Of a stretch of 64,000 nucleotides of DNA, positions 44,071 through 53,914 are shown one piece after another. Each line of letters opens with the position of its first letter. The stretch's first letter is position 1. The notes below the pieces were generated by a model that ran no database searches, was not told where the DNA came from, and was given only the letters and a program-made list of their open reading frames with translations. This DNA comes from CAVVJA01 sp963809815 (GTDB lineage Bacteria; Actinomycetota; Actinomycetes; Mycobacteriales; Jatrophihabitantaceae), in NCBI GenBank assembly GCA_963809815.1, contig CAWELM010000025.1, positions 248,001 to 312,000 on the forward strand. The letters run 5' to 3'. The translations under genes were made by a program, and so were the position numbers.

Positions 44071-45875
44071 GACCCCGCTTCCAGCCGAGCCAGCTCCTCG
44101 TCCACGATCGACGGATCAAGCTTGGTGAACACCGGCGTCGGCGGGGCGATCGGCCGACCGACCTCGATCGGCGTCGACTCCCAGCGAGCCGCAGTCTCGT
44201 AGTCTCCGGTCAGCACGCTGTAGGAGGAATCAGCCGCATCGCCCGCGACGATCCGGTCCTCGCCCGGAACGAGATCAGGCATCCCGGCCCAGGTACCCGT
44301 TCCGCCAAGTTGCGCGTGAACCCGGGAGGACGACGACGGCAGGAACGGGGTCAGCAGCGTCTTGCAATCGTCGACCGCCTGCAGCGCGACGTGCAGCACG
44401 GTAGCCATCCGGTCCGGATCCTCCGTGCGAAGCTTCCAGGGCGCAGTCTCCGACAGGTACTTGTTCGCCTCCCCGACCACGCGCATGGCCTCGATGATTG
44501 CGGCCCGCTGCCGAGACCGGGAGAGCAGGTCGCCGACGGTGTCGAACGCCGCGCGTGTCGTAGCCAGCAACGCGTGATCGGCATCGGCCAGTGCGCCCGC
44601 AGCCGGGATAGCCCCGAGGTTCTTGGCGGTCATCGCGATCGTGCGGTTCACCAGGTTGCCCCAGCCCGCGACAAGCTCGTCGTTGTTCCGGCGCAGGAAT
44701 TCGGCCCAGGTGAAGTCCGTGTCCTGGGTCTCCGGCCCGGCAACGGCAAGGTAGTACCGGAGCGCGTCCGGATCGTAGCGGGACAGCATGTCCCGGACGT
44801 AGATCACCACGTTGCGCGACGAGGAGAACTTCCGGCCCTCCATCTGCAGGAACTCGCTGGACACCACCTCATACGGCACCTCCAACGCGCCGTAGGAGCC
44901 GGGAGTACCTCCGCGATCGCCCTGTCCGGAGTAGCCGAACAGGATCGCCGGCCAGATCTCGGTATGGAAGACGATGTTGTCCTTGCCCATGAAGTAGTAG
45001 CCCCGCGCGTCGGGAGACTGCCAGAACGGTCGCCAGGCGTCCGGGTCGCCGGTTCGCGCGGCCCACTCGATGGACGCCGACAAGTAGCCGATCACCGCGT
45101 CGAACCAGACGTACAGCTTCTTGTCCGGACGGTCGCGCCAGCCCTCGAGTGGTACCGGCACGCCCCAATCGAGATCTCGCGTGATCGCGCGCGGTTTCAG
45201 GTCGTTGAGCAGATTGAGGGAGAACCGGCGCACGTTGGGTCGCCAGTGCGTCTGCTTTTGCATCCAGTCGCCCAGCACGCCGGCGAAGGCACCGAGGTCG
45301 AGGAAGTACTGCTCGGTCTCGACGAATAGTGGTGTCTCGCCGTTGATCCGGCTTCTCGGCTCGATGAGGTCGGACGGGTCGAGTTGGTTCCCGCAGTTGT
45401 CGCATTGGTCGCCGCGGGCGTGCGGGTAGCCGCAGATCGGGCAGATTCCCTCGATATAACGGTCCGGAAGGGTACGGCCGGTGGACGGGCTGATCGCGCC
45501 GAGCTGCACTTGCGGGAAGACGTAGCCGTTCTTGAACAGGCCGAGGAACATCTCCTGCACCACGGCGTAGTGGTTGCCGGTGGTCGTCCGGGTGAACAGG
45601 TCGTAGGACAGGCCGAGCTTCTGCAGGTCCTCGGCAATCATCCGGCTGTACCGATCAACCGCCTGACGCGGAGTCACTCCCTCCTGGTCGGCCTGCACCA
45701 GGATCGGCGTGCCGTGCTCATCAGTGCCGGAGACCATGAGCACGCGATGTCCGGCCATCCGCTGGTACCGGCTGAACACATCAGACGGCACGCCGAAGCC
45801 CGCGACGTGCCCGATGTGCCGCGGCCCGTTCGCGTAGGGCCACGCGACCGCGGTCAGGACATGATCAGTGCTCAC
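44067..45875 (-). CDS. metG: Methionyl-tRNA synthetase
   Basis: 602 residues of class I fold. The HIGH-type motif is in PYANGPRHIGHVAGF and the KMSKS-type motif is KFSSSRN. A zinc knuckle is formed by CPICGYPHARGDQCDNCGNQ. The anticodon-binding helical domain follows (WGNLVNRTIAMTAKNLG, AAIIEAMRVVGEANKYLSETAPWKL). There is no C-terminal EMAP-type dimerisation domain. Charges tRNA-Met and initiator tRNA. It lies 32 bases from rsmI, on the same strand, and leads into tatD. Confidence 0.95.
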   Translation of the reverse strand: MSTDHVLTAVAWPYANGPRHIGHVAGFGVPSDVFSRYQRMAGHRVLMVSGTDEHGTPILVQADQEGVTPRQAVDRYSRMIAEDLQKLGLSYDLFTRTTTGNHYAVVQEMFLGLFKNGYVFPQVQLGAISPSTGRTLPDRYIEGICPICGYPHARGDQCDNCGNQLDPSDLIEPRSRINGETPLFVETEQYFLDLGAFAGVLGDWMQKQTHWRPNVRRFSLNLLNDLKPRAITRDLDWGVPVPLEGWRDRPDKKLYVWFDAVIGYLSASIEWAARTGDPDAWRPFWQSPDARGYYFMGKDNIVFHTEIWPAILFGYSGQGDRGGTPGSYGALEVPYEVVSSEFLQMEGRKFSSSRNVVIYVRDMLSRYDPDALRYYLAVAGPETQDTDFTWAEFLRRNNDELVAGWGNLVNRTIAMTAKNLGAIPAAGALADADHALLATTRAAFDTVGDLLSRSRQRAAIIEAMRVVGEANKYLSETAPWKLRTEDPDRMATVLHVALQAVDDCKTLLTPFLPSSSSRVHAQLGGTGTWAGMPDLVPGEDRIVAGDAADSSYSVLTGDYETAARWESTPIEVGRPIAPPTPVFTKLDPSIVDEELARLEAGS

Positions 45876-45907
45876 GGATCAAGCCTAGTGATCGTGGCAT
45901 CGCCGGT

Positions 45908-46819
45908 TTACGGCTGCTGCTTGCTGGCCACGACAGCGTCATAGACCACCCGTCGAGGAACGCTCAGACTCGTGGCAACGGCGGCGATGGCCGCTTTGCG
46001 CGGCTCGCCCGAGGCCTCCCGAAGCGCCACCGCGTGGGCAAGATCAGCGGCCGGAATCTGCGCCGGACCGCGCCCGGCGCCCATGACCACGAGGGTGATC
46101 TCGCCTCGCACCTCGTTCTCCGCCCAACTGGCGAGTTCGCCGAGTGGGCCGCGCCGGACCTGCTCGTAGGTCTTGGTCAGCTCGCGGCACACCGCGGCCG
46201 GCCGGTCCGGACCGAACGCATCAGCCAAGTTGGCGAGCGTCCGCGCGAGGCGGTGCGGCGCCTCGAAGAACACCATCGTCCGCTGCTCAGTGGCCAACGA
46301 GTCGAGCAGCCGGCGACGATCTCCCGCTTTGCGCGGCAGGAATCCTTCGAAACAGAACCGATGCACAGGTAGTCCGGAGACGGCCAGCGCAGCCGTTACC
46401 GCTGACGGACCAGGCAGGGTCGTGACGGCAACTCCGCTGGCCGCGGCGGCGGCCACGAGCCGGTAGCCGGGATCAGATATCGATGGCATGCCGGCATCCG
46501 TGACGACCAAGACGTCATGCCCATCGCGGAGCGCGTCAAGCAACTCGGGAACCCGGTGCTGCTCGTTGCCGTCGAAGAAGGAGACGACTCTGCCCTGCGG
46601 AGCGACGCCCAGATCCGCGCAGAGCCGGCGCACCCGGCGGGTGTCCTCGGCGGCGATGACAGCCGCCGTGGCGAGCGCGTCAATCAGACGAAGTGAAGCG
46701 TCGCGCACGTTACCGAGCGGCGTTCCGGCAAGAATGACTCGTCCGGCCTCGCCGGTTTCGTTCAACGACGACCTCCATATGTCGCGTCCGCCAGCGTCGG
46801 GTTCACCCGTCGCTCGCAT
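45908..46819 (-). CDS. rsmI: 16S rRNA (cytidine1402-2'-O)-methyltransferase
   Basis: 303 residues; homology begins at about residue 26 (GRVILAGTPLGNVRDASLRL), so the true start could be slightly later than 46819. The tetrapyrrole-methylase fold is shown by AEDTRRVRRLC, SFFDGNEQHRVPELL, LVVTDAGMPSISDPGYRLV, TTLPGPSAVTAAL and FEGFLPRK. It adds the 2'-O-methyl to C1402 in the 16S decoding centre. It is divergent from the protein mannosyltransferase gene across 80 bases, which is the conserved actinobacterial arrangement. Confidence 0.94.
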   Translation of the reverse strand: MRATGEPDAGGRDIWRSSLNETGEAGRVILAGTPLGNVRDASLRLIDALATAAVIAAEDTRRVRRLCADLGVAPQGRVVSFFDGNEQHRVPELLDALRDGHDVLVVTDAGMPSISDPGYRLVAAAAASGVAVTTLPGPSAVTAALAVSGLPVHRFCFEGFLPRKAGDRRRLLDSLATEQRTMVFFEAPHRLARTLANLADAFGPDRPAAVCRELTKTYEQVRRGPLGELASWAENEVRGEITLVVMGAGRGPAQIPAADLAHAVALREASGEPRKAAIAAVATSLSVPRRVVYDAVVASKQQP

Positions 46820-46899
46820 CGACTCAGCATCCCGGGATCCTTGCTCGCTGCGGTCCGCGGCACCGCGGTCTCACGGGCGTAGACCCTACGATCGGGGTC

Positions 46900-48522
46900 G
46901 TGACGGCGACAGCGGAGGCCAGCGTCAAGCCCGCTGACCTCGTCGCCGACGACTCGGCCAGGTCCGCCGAGGCGGTGGCCGGCCGTCCGCCAGTACCCGA
47001 GCAATTGGTCGGCTGGCGCGATCCGTCTCCCCGCGTCGGCTGGATCATCACCGCCGCCGTCACCGCCATTGCGGCGCTGACCCGGTTGTGGGCTCTCGAC
47101 TGGCCCAAGGGCAAGATGTTCGACGAGATCTACTACGCGACCGAGGCGCAGGAGATGCTGCGCTACGGGTACGAAGACAACCGCGGCTACATGTTCGTAG
47201 TGCACCCGCCACTCGGCAAATGGCTTATCGCTGGGACGTCGGCGATCTTCGGTAACAACGAGGTCGGCTGGCGTCTAGCCCCGGCGCTGGCCGGGATAGT
47301 CAGCGTGCTGCTGCTGGTGCGCATCGCCCGCCGGCTGTTCCGGTCCAACGTTTTCGCTGGGATCGCCGGTCTGCTCCTGGCCCTCGACGGCCTCTCGGTG
47401 GTGCAGTCCCGCGTCGCATTGCTCGACATCTTCTTGCAGCTGTTCATCGTGGCCGGCTTCGGGGCGCTGGTTCTCGATCGGGAACAGATGCGCTCGCGGC
47501 TGGCCGGCTTGCTCGCGGAGGGCGTTGATCTGTCCGACGGCATACCGACGTTGGGACCGCGACCCTGGCGCCTGGCCGGGGGTGTCTTGCTCGGTCTCGC
47601 GTGCGCAGTCAAATGGAGCGCGTTGTCGTTCTTCGTGTTGTTCGCCGTGCTAACCCTGATGTGGGACCGGGGCGCGCTCAAGTCGGCTGGCGTTACGAGG
47701 TCGTGGCGTTCGGCTGCCCGCAGATCCTGGTTACCCGCCGTCGGCTCCTTGGTCGTGGCGCCGACTGCCGCTTACCTGTTCACCTGGTTGGGCTGGTTCG
47801 CCGGGGAGAACTCGTGGAATCGGCATTGGGCGGACTCACATCCGAGCGCGACGCGCCTCGACATTCTCGGCCTCCGGATCCCGTTCAACTGGGGATTCCT
47901 GCCCCCGGGCATACGGTCGCTCGGCGACTATCACCTCAATGCGTATCGGTTCCACGAGGGGCTCGATTCGCCGCATGCGTACGGGTCCAAGCCCTGGAGC
48001 TGGCTGATCCTCGGGCGCCCGGTCAGCTTCTACTATCAGGGCGACGGCGTTCGGGGCTGCGGTGCGGCGGATTGTTCGCGGGCGGTTCTGGATATCGGCA
48101 CGCCGGTGCTGTGGTGGGCATTCATTCCGGCGCTCGTCTGGCTGGTCTGGCGCTGGCTTACCAGCCGGGACTGGCGCGCGGCTGCCATTCTCGTCGCGTT
48201 CGTCGCCGGCTGGGTCGTCTGGTTGCAGGACCCCAAGCGCACGATGTTCCTGTTCTACATGACCCCGCTCGTGCCGTTCCTGGCCCTCGGGGTCACCATG
48301 GGGCTCGGAGTCATCCTCGGGCCGGCCACGCGACCGGTCGTTGATCCGTCTGATCGGGCAAGCATCCTCGCCGAGCGTCGCTGGAAATGGGGCGTATTTG
48401 GCATATCCGCCTATCTCGGCCTGCTGATTGTCGACTTTGCCTGGATGTGGCCGCTGTTCAGCGGTGGGCTGCTGACGTACGACCAGTGGCATATGCATAT
48501 GTGGTTCCCGTCCTGGATCTGA
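46900..48522 (+). CDS. pmt: Polyprenol-phosphate-mannose--protein O-mannosyltransferase
   Basis: 540 residues, a multi-pass GT-C membrane protein. After a first helix (WIITAAVTAIAALTRLWAL) comes the catalytic acidic loop KMFDEIYYATEA, where Asp-Glu are the conserved residues. Then VHPPLGKWLIAGT, RVALLDIFLQLFIVAGF, LGLACAVKWSALSFFVLF and further helices to the C-terminus. In actinobacteria this enzyme mannosylates Ser/Thr of proteins as they cross the membrane through Sec. The Ser/Thr/Pro-rich linkers of the secreted proteins in this window are plausible targets (inference). The GTG start is at 46900. Confidence 0.93.
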   Translation: MTATAEASVKPADLVADDSARSAEAVAGRPPVPEQLVGWRDPSPRVGWIITAAVTAIAALTRLWALDWPKGKMFDEIYYATEAQEMLRYGYEDNRGYMFVVHPPLGKWLIAGTSAIFGNNEVGWRLAPALAGIVSVLLLVRIARRLFRSNVFAGIAGLLLALDGLSVVQSRVALLDIFLQLFIVAGFGALVLDREQMRSRLAGLLAEGVDLSDGIPTLGPRPWRLAGGVLLGLACAVKWSALSFFVLFAVLTLMWDRGALKSAGVTRSWRSAARRSWLPAVGSLVVAPTAAYLFTWLGWFAGENSWNRHWADSHPSATRLDILGLRIPFNWGFLPPGIRSLGDYHLNAYRFHEGLDSPHAYGSKPWSWLILGRPVSFYYQGDGVRGCGAADCSRAVLDIGTPVLWWAFIPALVWLVWRWLTSRDWRAAAILVAFVAGWVVWLQDPKRTMFLFYMTPLVPFLALGVTMGLGVILGPATRPVVDPSDRASILAERRWKWGVFGISAYLGLLIVDFAWMWPLFSGGLLTYDQWHMHMWFPSWI

Positions 48523-48599
48523 GATTCCTGCTCGCGGTCAGGCCGCGGCCCCGACGGGGGCAGGAAATGAGGACGTACCCAAGCGAGTCAAAGGTGACC

Positions 48600-48624
48600 G
48601 CCACCGAACAGTGAATTCGGTGGC
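48600..48624. terminator. Hairpin between convergent pmt and phzF-like genes
   Basis: GCCACCGAA and TTCGGTGGC form a perfect nine-base stem with a seven-base loop, 78 bases past the pmt stop and 80 bases before the end of the phzF-like gene. No T-run follows. Confidence 0.5.
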
Positions 48625-48703
48625 CCGGCGTGCTGGTCTATCTCGGGGAGCGCAAGTCCGGGGCGCCCCCGGTTAGGTCATCGGTTCACCGATAACCGCA
48701 CCA

Positions 48704-49405
48704 TCAGCGACCAGGTTCGGCGGCGATGGTGCGGGACGGCAGGCTGACGACTCGGCCGCCAAGCCTCGCCCAGCCATCGCCCTCCCACCTGGTGTAGATG
48801 CGTGATCCCCGTCCTTGAGTGATGTCCAGATCTCGTTTCTGCAGGTCGGTGAACGAGATTGCGGCCGCACCGGTGGCCTCGTCCTCGATGATTCCGAAGG
48901 CAGACGCGAACATCCGTGACCGGAGCCTGCCGGTGGCCTGGTCGACCCAGGCCCACAGGTAATGCGGACCGCCGGGGTAGTCCGCTGGATCGGCTCGGTC
49001 GACTGCCTGCTGGTCGGGCATCTCGTGCCACTCGAAGGGTGTGGTCCATTCCGCTCGGGCTCGGATCCAGGTGAGGGTCTCTTCGTGAGTGGCGTCAACT
49101 GGGCCGGCGCGGGTGAGTAGTCGCGCGGCACCGTGGCCCTGCTGCCGCAGCCACCACGCCGTGCCGACAGTCGGATGACCCGCAAACGGCAGCTCGACCG
49201 CCGGGGTGAAGATTTGGACTTGCCCGATGTCTGGATCTTCGACGAAAACCGTCTCGGAGTAGCCAAGCGCAGCCGCGACCTGCTGCCGTTGGTCCGATGA
49301 AACGGCCTCGCCATCGACGATGCCCAGCAAGTTGCCGAACTCGCCGGACTCGTCGACGAAGACTCGAAGCACATTCACGGTGAGGTTCGCTGAGCTTGCC
49401 GGCAC
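48704..49405 (-). CDS. PhzF-family epimerase/isomerase-like protein
   Basis: 233 residues with the diaminopimelate-epimerase-like PhzF fold. The N-terminal segment VFVDESGEFGNLLGIV holds the equivalent of the family acidic residue, and ELPFAGHPTVGTAWWL is the highly conserved family motif. The second half has GRGSRIYTRWEG and GGRVV. The length is somewhat below the usual 260-290. PhzF proteins isomerise small substrates; most members, including this one, have no known substrate. The annotated start is GTG; a GTG nine codons later is also possible. It is convergent with pmt and shows no operon context. Confidence 0.85.
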   Translation of the reverse strand: MPASSANLTVNVLRVFVDESGEFGNLLGIVDGEAVSSDQRQQVAAALGYSETVFVEDPDIGQVQIFTPAVELPFAGHPTVGTAWWLRQQGHGAARLLTRAGPVDATHEETLTWIRARAEWTTPFEWHEMPDQQAVDRADPADYPGGPHYLWAWVDQATGRLRSRMFASAFGIIEDEATGAAAISFTDLQKRDLDITQGRGSRIYTRWEGDGWARLGGRVVSLPSRTIAAEPGR

Positions 49406-49459
49406 CCCAGGAACGCTACCGCTGCCCGGGGGTGCGGACGCGCGGAGGTGCTCGAGTCC

Positions 49460-50386
49460 TCAGGTGGCGCGGGCGACGCGAGCTATCCGAATGGCGTTGG
49501 GATGTACCGCACGGCTCAGCTCAGGTTCGACGTAGTCACCGCGTCGCTGCCGCCGGGGCAGGCGGACGTCCTGCGGGGTAAGTGGTTCGTACGGGATCTG
49601 GCTGAGCAGATGGCTGATGATGTTGAGCCGGCCGCGCTTCTTGTCGTCAGTGTGGGCGACGAACCAGGGCGCCCAGCCCGTGTCGGTCGCGGCGAACATC
49701 GCGTCTCTAGCTCTGGAGTAGTCGTACCAGCGGCTGTAGGACTTCAAATCCAGGTCGGACAGCTTCCAGATCTTTCGCGGATCATGGATGCGGCTCTCGA
49801 GGCGCCGAGTTTGCTCATCCGAGCTGACTTCGAGCCAGTACTTGAGCAGGTGGATTCCGGAATCGACGATGGCCTTCTCGACGCCCGGTAGCAGCTCGAG
49901 GAACCGCTGGGTCTCCGCCACAGTGCAGAAGCCCATCACCCGCTCGACGCCGGCCCGGTTGTACCAACTGCGGTCGAAGATCGCGACCTCCCCGGCGGCC
50001 GGCAGGTGCGGGAGGTACCGCTGGATATACATCTGCGATTTCTCGCGCTCGGTGGGGGCGGGCAAGGCATTGACCCGAAATACCCGCGGGCTCACGCGCT
50101 CGGTAATCCGCTTGATCGTGCCACCCTTTCCAGCGGTATCCCGGCCCTCGAACACGATGCAGATCTTGGCTCCCGACCCCTTGACCCACTCCTGCATGGC
50201 GACAAGCTCGCCGTGCAGGACTCTCATCTCCTGCTCGTACTCCTTGCGCTTCATCCTCGGAGGCGGCCCCGATGTCGACTGCGCTTCGGAATCGGTGGAC
50301 GCCGGAGCTTCAGTGGATGCTTGGGCCTCAGCGGACGCGTGGGCCTCGACATCCGCCTTGTGCTTCTTTTTCGTCTTGCTCGCCAT
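49460..50386 (-). CDS. ppk2: Polyphosphate kinase 2 (PPK2)
   Basis: 308 residues. A Lys-rich then Ala/Ser/Thr/Glu-rich tail of about 45 residues precedes the PPK2 domain. Walker A is FEGRDTAGKGGTIKRITE, the Walker B/lid region is IFDRSWYNRAGVERVMGF, and WLEVSSDEQTRRLESR and RWYDYSRARDAMF are typical. PPK2 enzymes transfer phosphate between polyphosphate and nucleoside di- or monophosphates; which nucleotide cannot be told here. It starts three bases after the P-type ATPase stop and is surely cotranscribed with it. Confidence 0.93.
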   Translation of the reverse strand: MASKTKKKHKADVEAHASAEAQASTEAPASTDSEAQSTSGPPPRMKRKEYEQEMRVLHGELVAMQEWVKGSGAKICIVFEGRDTAGKGGTIKRITERVSPRVFRVNALPAPTEREKSQMYIQRYLPHLPAAGEVAIFDRSWYNRAGVERVMGFCTVAETQRFLELLPGVEKAIVDSGIHLLKYWLEVSSDEQTRRLESRIHDPRKIWKLSDLDLKSYSRWYDYSRARDAMFAATDTGWAPWFVAHTDDKKRGRLNIISHLLSQIPYEPLTPQDVRLPRRQRRGDYVEPELSRAVHPNAIRIARVARAT

Positions 50387-50389
50387 CCG

Positions 50390-53185
50390 CTACCTCCCGT
50401 TGATATCGATCTGGAGCCCTCCGCTGGCGCCCGCGTCAACTGCCGTGATCGTGTCGGTTCGAGGGCGCTCCTGCCTCGGGTTCCGTCGGGCAATCCACTT
50501 GCCAAGCTCCCAGGCGAACAGCAGCACGACGGCCGCGAGGAGCCCGGTACCCCACTGCCGAGCGGTCAGCGTGGCGGTACCGAGCAGTCGCTGCATGAAG
50601 TCGGCTTGGGTTATGAGGAACGCACCAGCGACCTCAGCCAGGGCGATCAGGTTCATCCGCGAGCTGTTGAACGTGTCTATCGAGAACACGGTCTCGGTCT
50701 CGCTACGAGCCTCGAAGGCAGCGACAATGAGCATCAGCGAGAACGCGACCAGTCCGATCGACCGGCCGACCGCGAGGCTGCCGTAATGGTTGTTGCCAAC
50801 CGCGATCAGGGTCAGGTTCGCACCGGCGATGTACAGCCCGACGAGGCTGCAGGTAACCACCACCCCGGTGGTCAGAATCGAATCCCCGCGCGGACGAGGC
50901 CGACGCCTCATCAATCCGGGGGTTTCCTTGTCGAAGCCGAGCGCAATGCCGAACGGGGCGTTGACGAGGAAGTTGATCCACAGAATCTGCGCTGGGGTGA
51001 ATGGTTGGCCAGCGGCCAGGTTGAACAAGGTTGCGCCGAGGAAGGTGAGCACGAAAGCGATGAGCTCGAGCAGCACGAACCGGATGTATTTGTTGAGGTT
51101 GTCGTAAAGCTTGCGGCCCTGCTCGACCGCATAGACGATCGTCGCGAAGTTGTCGTCCGACAAGATCATGCGGCCGGCATTTTTCGCGACCTCGGTGCCG
51201 CTCCCCATGGCAACGCCGATGTCGGCCGCCTTGATGGCCGGTGCGTCATTGACGCCATCGCCGGTCATCGCCACCACGTGGCCCTTTTTCTTGAGGGTTT
51301 CCGCAAGGAGCACCTTGTGCTCAGGGGCGACCCGGCCGACGACGCCGATGCTCTCGATTCGCTCGAGCCGCTCCGCTTCGGACAGCGCGGCGAACTCCGA
51401 GCCGAGCATTGCCTGCCCCGGGATGTTGAGCTGTTTGGCGATCGCCGCTCCAGTGACGACGTCATCGCCCGTCACCATCCGCACCCGGATGTGCGCCGCC
51501 TGCGCATCGCTCACGGCAGCCTTCGACTCCTCGCGCGGCGGATCCACCATGCCGACGAGGCTCGTCATCTCCAATCCCTCGACCAGGGCTAGCAGATCGC
51601 CGTTCGGGTCGAAGCTAGCGGCATCCAGATCGCGAAACGCACCGGCCATGACCCGCAGGCCCCGCTGCCCCATGCGCTCGACGTGCTGCTGGGCGCGCTG
51701 CTTGATCGTGTCGTCCCAGGGGATGCTCACGCCGTCGGAAAGGGCTGTCGCGGCGCGGCTCATGACCGCCGGCGCGGCCCCTTTCACGAAGCATCGCACG
51801 ACGTCGTTGCCCGCTGCGTCCTTGGCCTGATTGAAGGTGGCCATCAGCTTGTAGCTCGGGTCGAACGGCAGTGTGGCGAGCCGGGGCAGCCGCTCGCGCG
51901 TCTCGTCGATGTACACGCTGGCCTTGTAGGCCAGTACGAGCAACGCGCCCTCGGTGGGATCGCCGACGACCTTGCCGTCAACGAGATTGGCGTCACTAGC
52001 GATCACGTACGGCAGGATCGCCGCCTCGATAGTGTCGGTCTTGCCGGCCGGGTGGCTGATCTTTCCCTCGAGGCTGTAGCCCGTGCCAGTGATCGCATAG
52101 CGATCGGTCGGATCGATGACCTCCACCGCCGTCATCTGGTTCATCGTCAGCGTGCCGGTCTTGTCAGAGTTGATCGCCGAGGTGAAGCCGAGGGTTTCCA
52201 CCGAGGGCAGATCTTTGACGATCGCCTTTTCCTTCGCGAGCTCAACGCTACCGAGCGAAAGCACGACCTGGACGACCATCGGCAGGGCCAGCGGGATTGC
52301 CGCAATCGCGAGCGCGACCGCTGAATTGAACAACGTCGTCCATGATTCCCCGCGGCTGAGACCGAGGGCGAACATCACGATCATCGTGAATCCCGCCGCA
52401 CCGACGATCCACAGTGTCAGCGTGTTCATCTGCTTCGTGAGCGGAGTTTCCTCTTTCGCAGTCGAGGAAAGCATGTGCGCGATCTTGCCGACCTCGGTAT
52501 TGCTCCCGGTCGCCGTGACGATGACCATCGCGCTTCCGTGCGTGACCGGCGTGTGCATGAAGGCCATGTTCGATTGCTCGCCCGGGCCGACGTCGCTGCC
52601 CGAGAGCCTCGCGGCCTCCTTTGATGCGGGGACGCTCTCGCCGGTCAGGGCTGACTCGTCGATCTGCAGCGCGCTGGACGAGACGATTCGCCCATCCGCC
52701 GGGACCTCGTCACCCGCCGCGATCAATATGACGTCGCCGACGACGAGCTGCTCGGCCGGAATCACCGATTCGATGCCGTCGCGTCGTACTCGCGCGGTTG
52801 CCTTCATCATCGACTGCAGCGCATTCATTGCGCTCTCCGCCTTGCCGGCCTGGCGGAGCCCGGTCAGCGCGTTAAAGAGAGAGATCACGCCCAGGACGAC
52901 GGCCGTCGTCCACTGCTTGATCAGAAGTGAGACAACCGCCGCGCCAACCAGGATCAGTTGCATGTAGCTTGTGAACTCGGCCAGGAAGCGGCGCAGCTGG
53001 GAGGGCGGCTGCTCGACCGGCAGCGCGTTCGGTCCGTCGGCCGCGAGCCGCCTCGCGGCCTCACCCTGCGACAGGCCCGACTCCGGGACCACCCCGAGCC
53101 GGTGGGCAACGTCCTCCCAGTTGAGCGCATACCAGCGCTCGAGAGCCAGCGCTGAGCGCTCGCGAGTTTCGTCCACCGTAGCCAT
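50390..53185 (-). CDS. Cation-transporting P-type ATPase
   Basis: 931 residues. Order: N-terminal cation-ATPase domain (LGVVPESGLSQGEAARRL), M1-M2, actuator domain with the dephosphorylation motif ALTGESVPA, M3-M4, phosphorylation motif SDKTGTLTMNQM (Asp at about residue 340), nucleotide domain with RCFVKGAAPAVM, hinge VTGDDVVTGAAIAK and TGDGVNDAPAIKAADIG, then six C-terminal helices. The overall layout is that of calcium/magnesium-type pumps. The M4 motif is AIPLALP rather than PEGLP, so the usual acidic M4 ligand is missing and the ion is uncertain. PPK2 is encoded immediately downstream. Confidence 0.92.
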   Translation of the reverse strand: MATVDETRERSALALERWYALNWEDVAHRLGVVPESGLSQGEAARRLAADGPNALPVEQPPSQLRRFLAEFTSYMQLILVGAAVVSLLIKQWTTAVVLGVISLFNALTGLRQAGKAESAMNALQSMMKATARVRRDGIESVIPAEQLVVGDVILIAAGDEVPADGRIVSSSALQIDESALTGESVPASKEAARLSGSDVGPGEQSNMAFMHTPVTHGSAMVIVTATGSNTEVGKIAHMLSSTAKEETPLTKQMNTLTLWIVGAAGFTMIVMFALGLSRGESWTTLFNSAVALAIAAIPLALPMVVQVVLSLGSVELAKEKAIVKDLPSVETLGFTSAINSDKTGTLTMNQMTAVEVIDPTDRYAITGTGYSLEGKISHPAGKTDTIEAAILPYVIASDANLVDGKVVGDPTEGALLVLAYKASVYIDETRERLPRLATLPFDPSYKLMATFNQAKDAAGNDVVRCFVKGAAPAVMSRAATALSDGVSIPWDDTIKQRAQQHVERMGQRGLRVMAGAFRDLDAASFDPNGDLLALVEGLEMTSLVGMVDPPREESKAAVSDAQAAHIRVRMVTGDDVVTGAAIAKQLNIPGQAMLGSEFAALSEAERLERIESIGVVGRVAPEHKVLLAETLKKKGHVVAMTGDGVNDAPAIKAADIGVAMGSGTEVAKNAGRMILSDDNFATIVYAVEQGRKLYDNLNKYIRFVLLELIAFVLTFLGATLFNLAAGQPFTPAQILWINFLVNAPFGIALGFDKETPGLMRRRPRPRGDSILTTGVVVTCSLVGLYIAGANLTLIAVGNNHYGSLAVGRSIGLVAFSLMLIVAAFEARSETETVFSIDTFNSSRMNLIALAEVAGAFLITQADFMQRLLGTATLTARQWGTGLLAAVVLLFAWELGKWIARRNPRQERPRTDTITAVDAGASGGLQIDINGR

Positions 53186-53467
53186 CGCGACTCTTCTCCT
53201 CGTATCCGCCGACAGACAGCCGGGCCGACAACTCTCCGTCGACCCTCGGCATCACCGGGTATGGCCGACACCGTATCGATAACAGCTGAGTGCCGAACAG
53301 AAGGAAGGCCAGCGCCAAGCGGAGCCAACAACGTACGGCGGGAACGCCCACTGGCGCACTAGCAGGGCTGACACACGGCTGGGCTCCGTATTATTTCGCG
53401 ACATCACGCACCAATAGGGCGTGGCGTCGTCGTCACGTGAGCCGCGATCGCCAACGAGAAGAGCGCC

Positions 53468-53914
53468 ATGATCGACATCGGCCCGTTCGCCGCTCTGGTC
53501 CCAGCGGACCATGGGCTCGCGGTCATCGCTATCGCTCTACCGGACGGGTCCGTGCACGCATCCGTCGGAAATGTTGGCGTGCTGGCCCATCCGCTGACCG
53601 GTGCGACGATCGTCGGCCTGGTCGCCGTCGGCGGGGCCCGCAAGGTGCGACTTCTGCGGGCCCATCCGCGCGCTACTGCCACGCTGCGCGCCGGCTGGGA
53701 ATGGGCGGCCGTCGACGGACCGGTCGAACTGGTCGGTCCGGACGACCCATTGCCCGGCATTGACGCCGATCGGTTACGGCTGCTGCTTCGCGAGATCTTC
53801 ACAGCCGCGGGCGGCACACACGACGATTGGGATACCTACGACCGCGTGATGGCCGCCGAGCGACGCACGGCCGTGTTGATCACTCCGGAGCGGCTCTACA
53901 CCTCCCGGCGATGA
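53468..53914 (+). CDS. Pyridoxamine-oxidase-like (PPOX/split-barrel) flavin or F420-binding protein
   Basis: 148 residues with a split-barrel pattern: LAVIAIALPDGSVHASVGNVGVLAHPLTG, VGLVAVGGARKVRLLRAHPRATATL, WEWAAVDGPVELV. This matches small PPOX-class enzymes that use F420 or FMN; F420 is common in actinobacteria, but the cofactor cannot be read directly. ATG at 53468 with a weak GAGAAG site. It stands alone. The 282 bases between it and the divergent ATPase gene show nothing further. Confidence 0.82.
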   Translation: MIDIGPFAALVPADHGLAVIAIALPDGSVHASVGNVGVLAHPLTGATIVGLVAVGGARKVRLLRAHPRATATLRAGWEWAAVDGPVELVGPDDPLPGIDADRLRLLLREIFTAAGGTHDDWDTYDRVMAAERRTAVLITPERLYTSRR

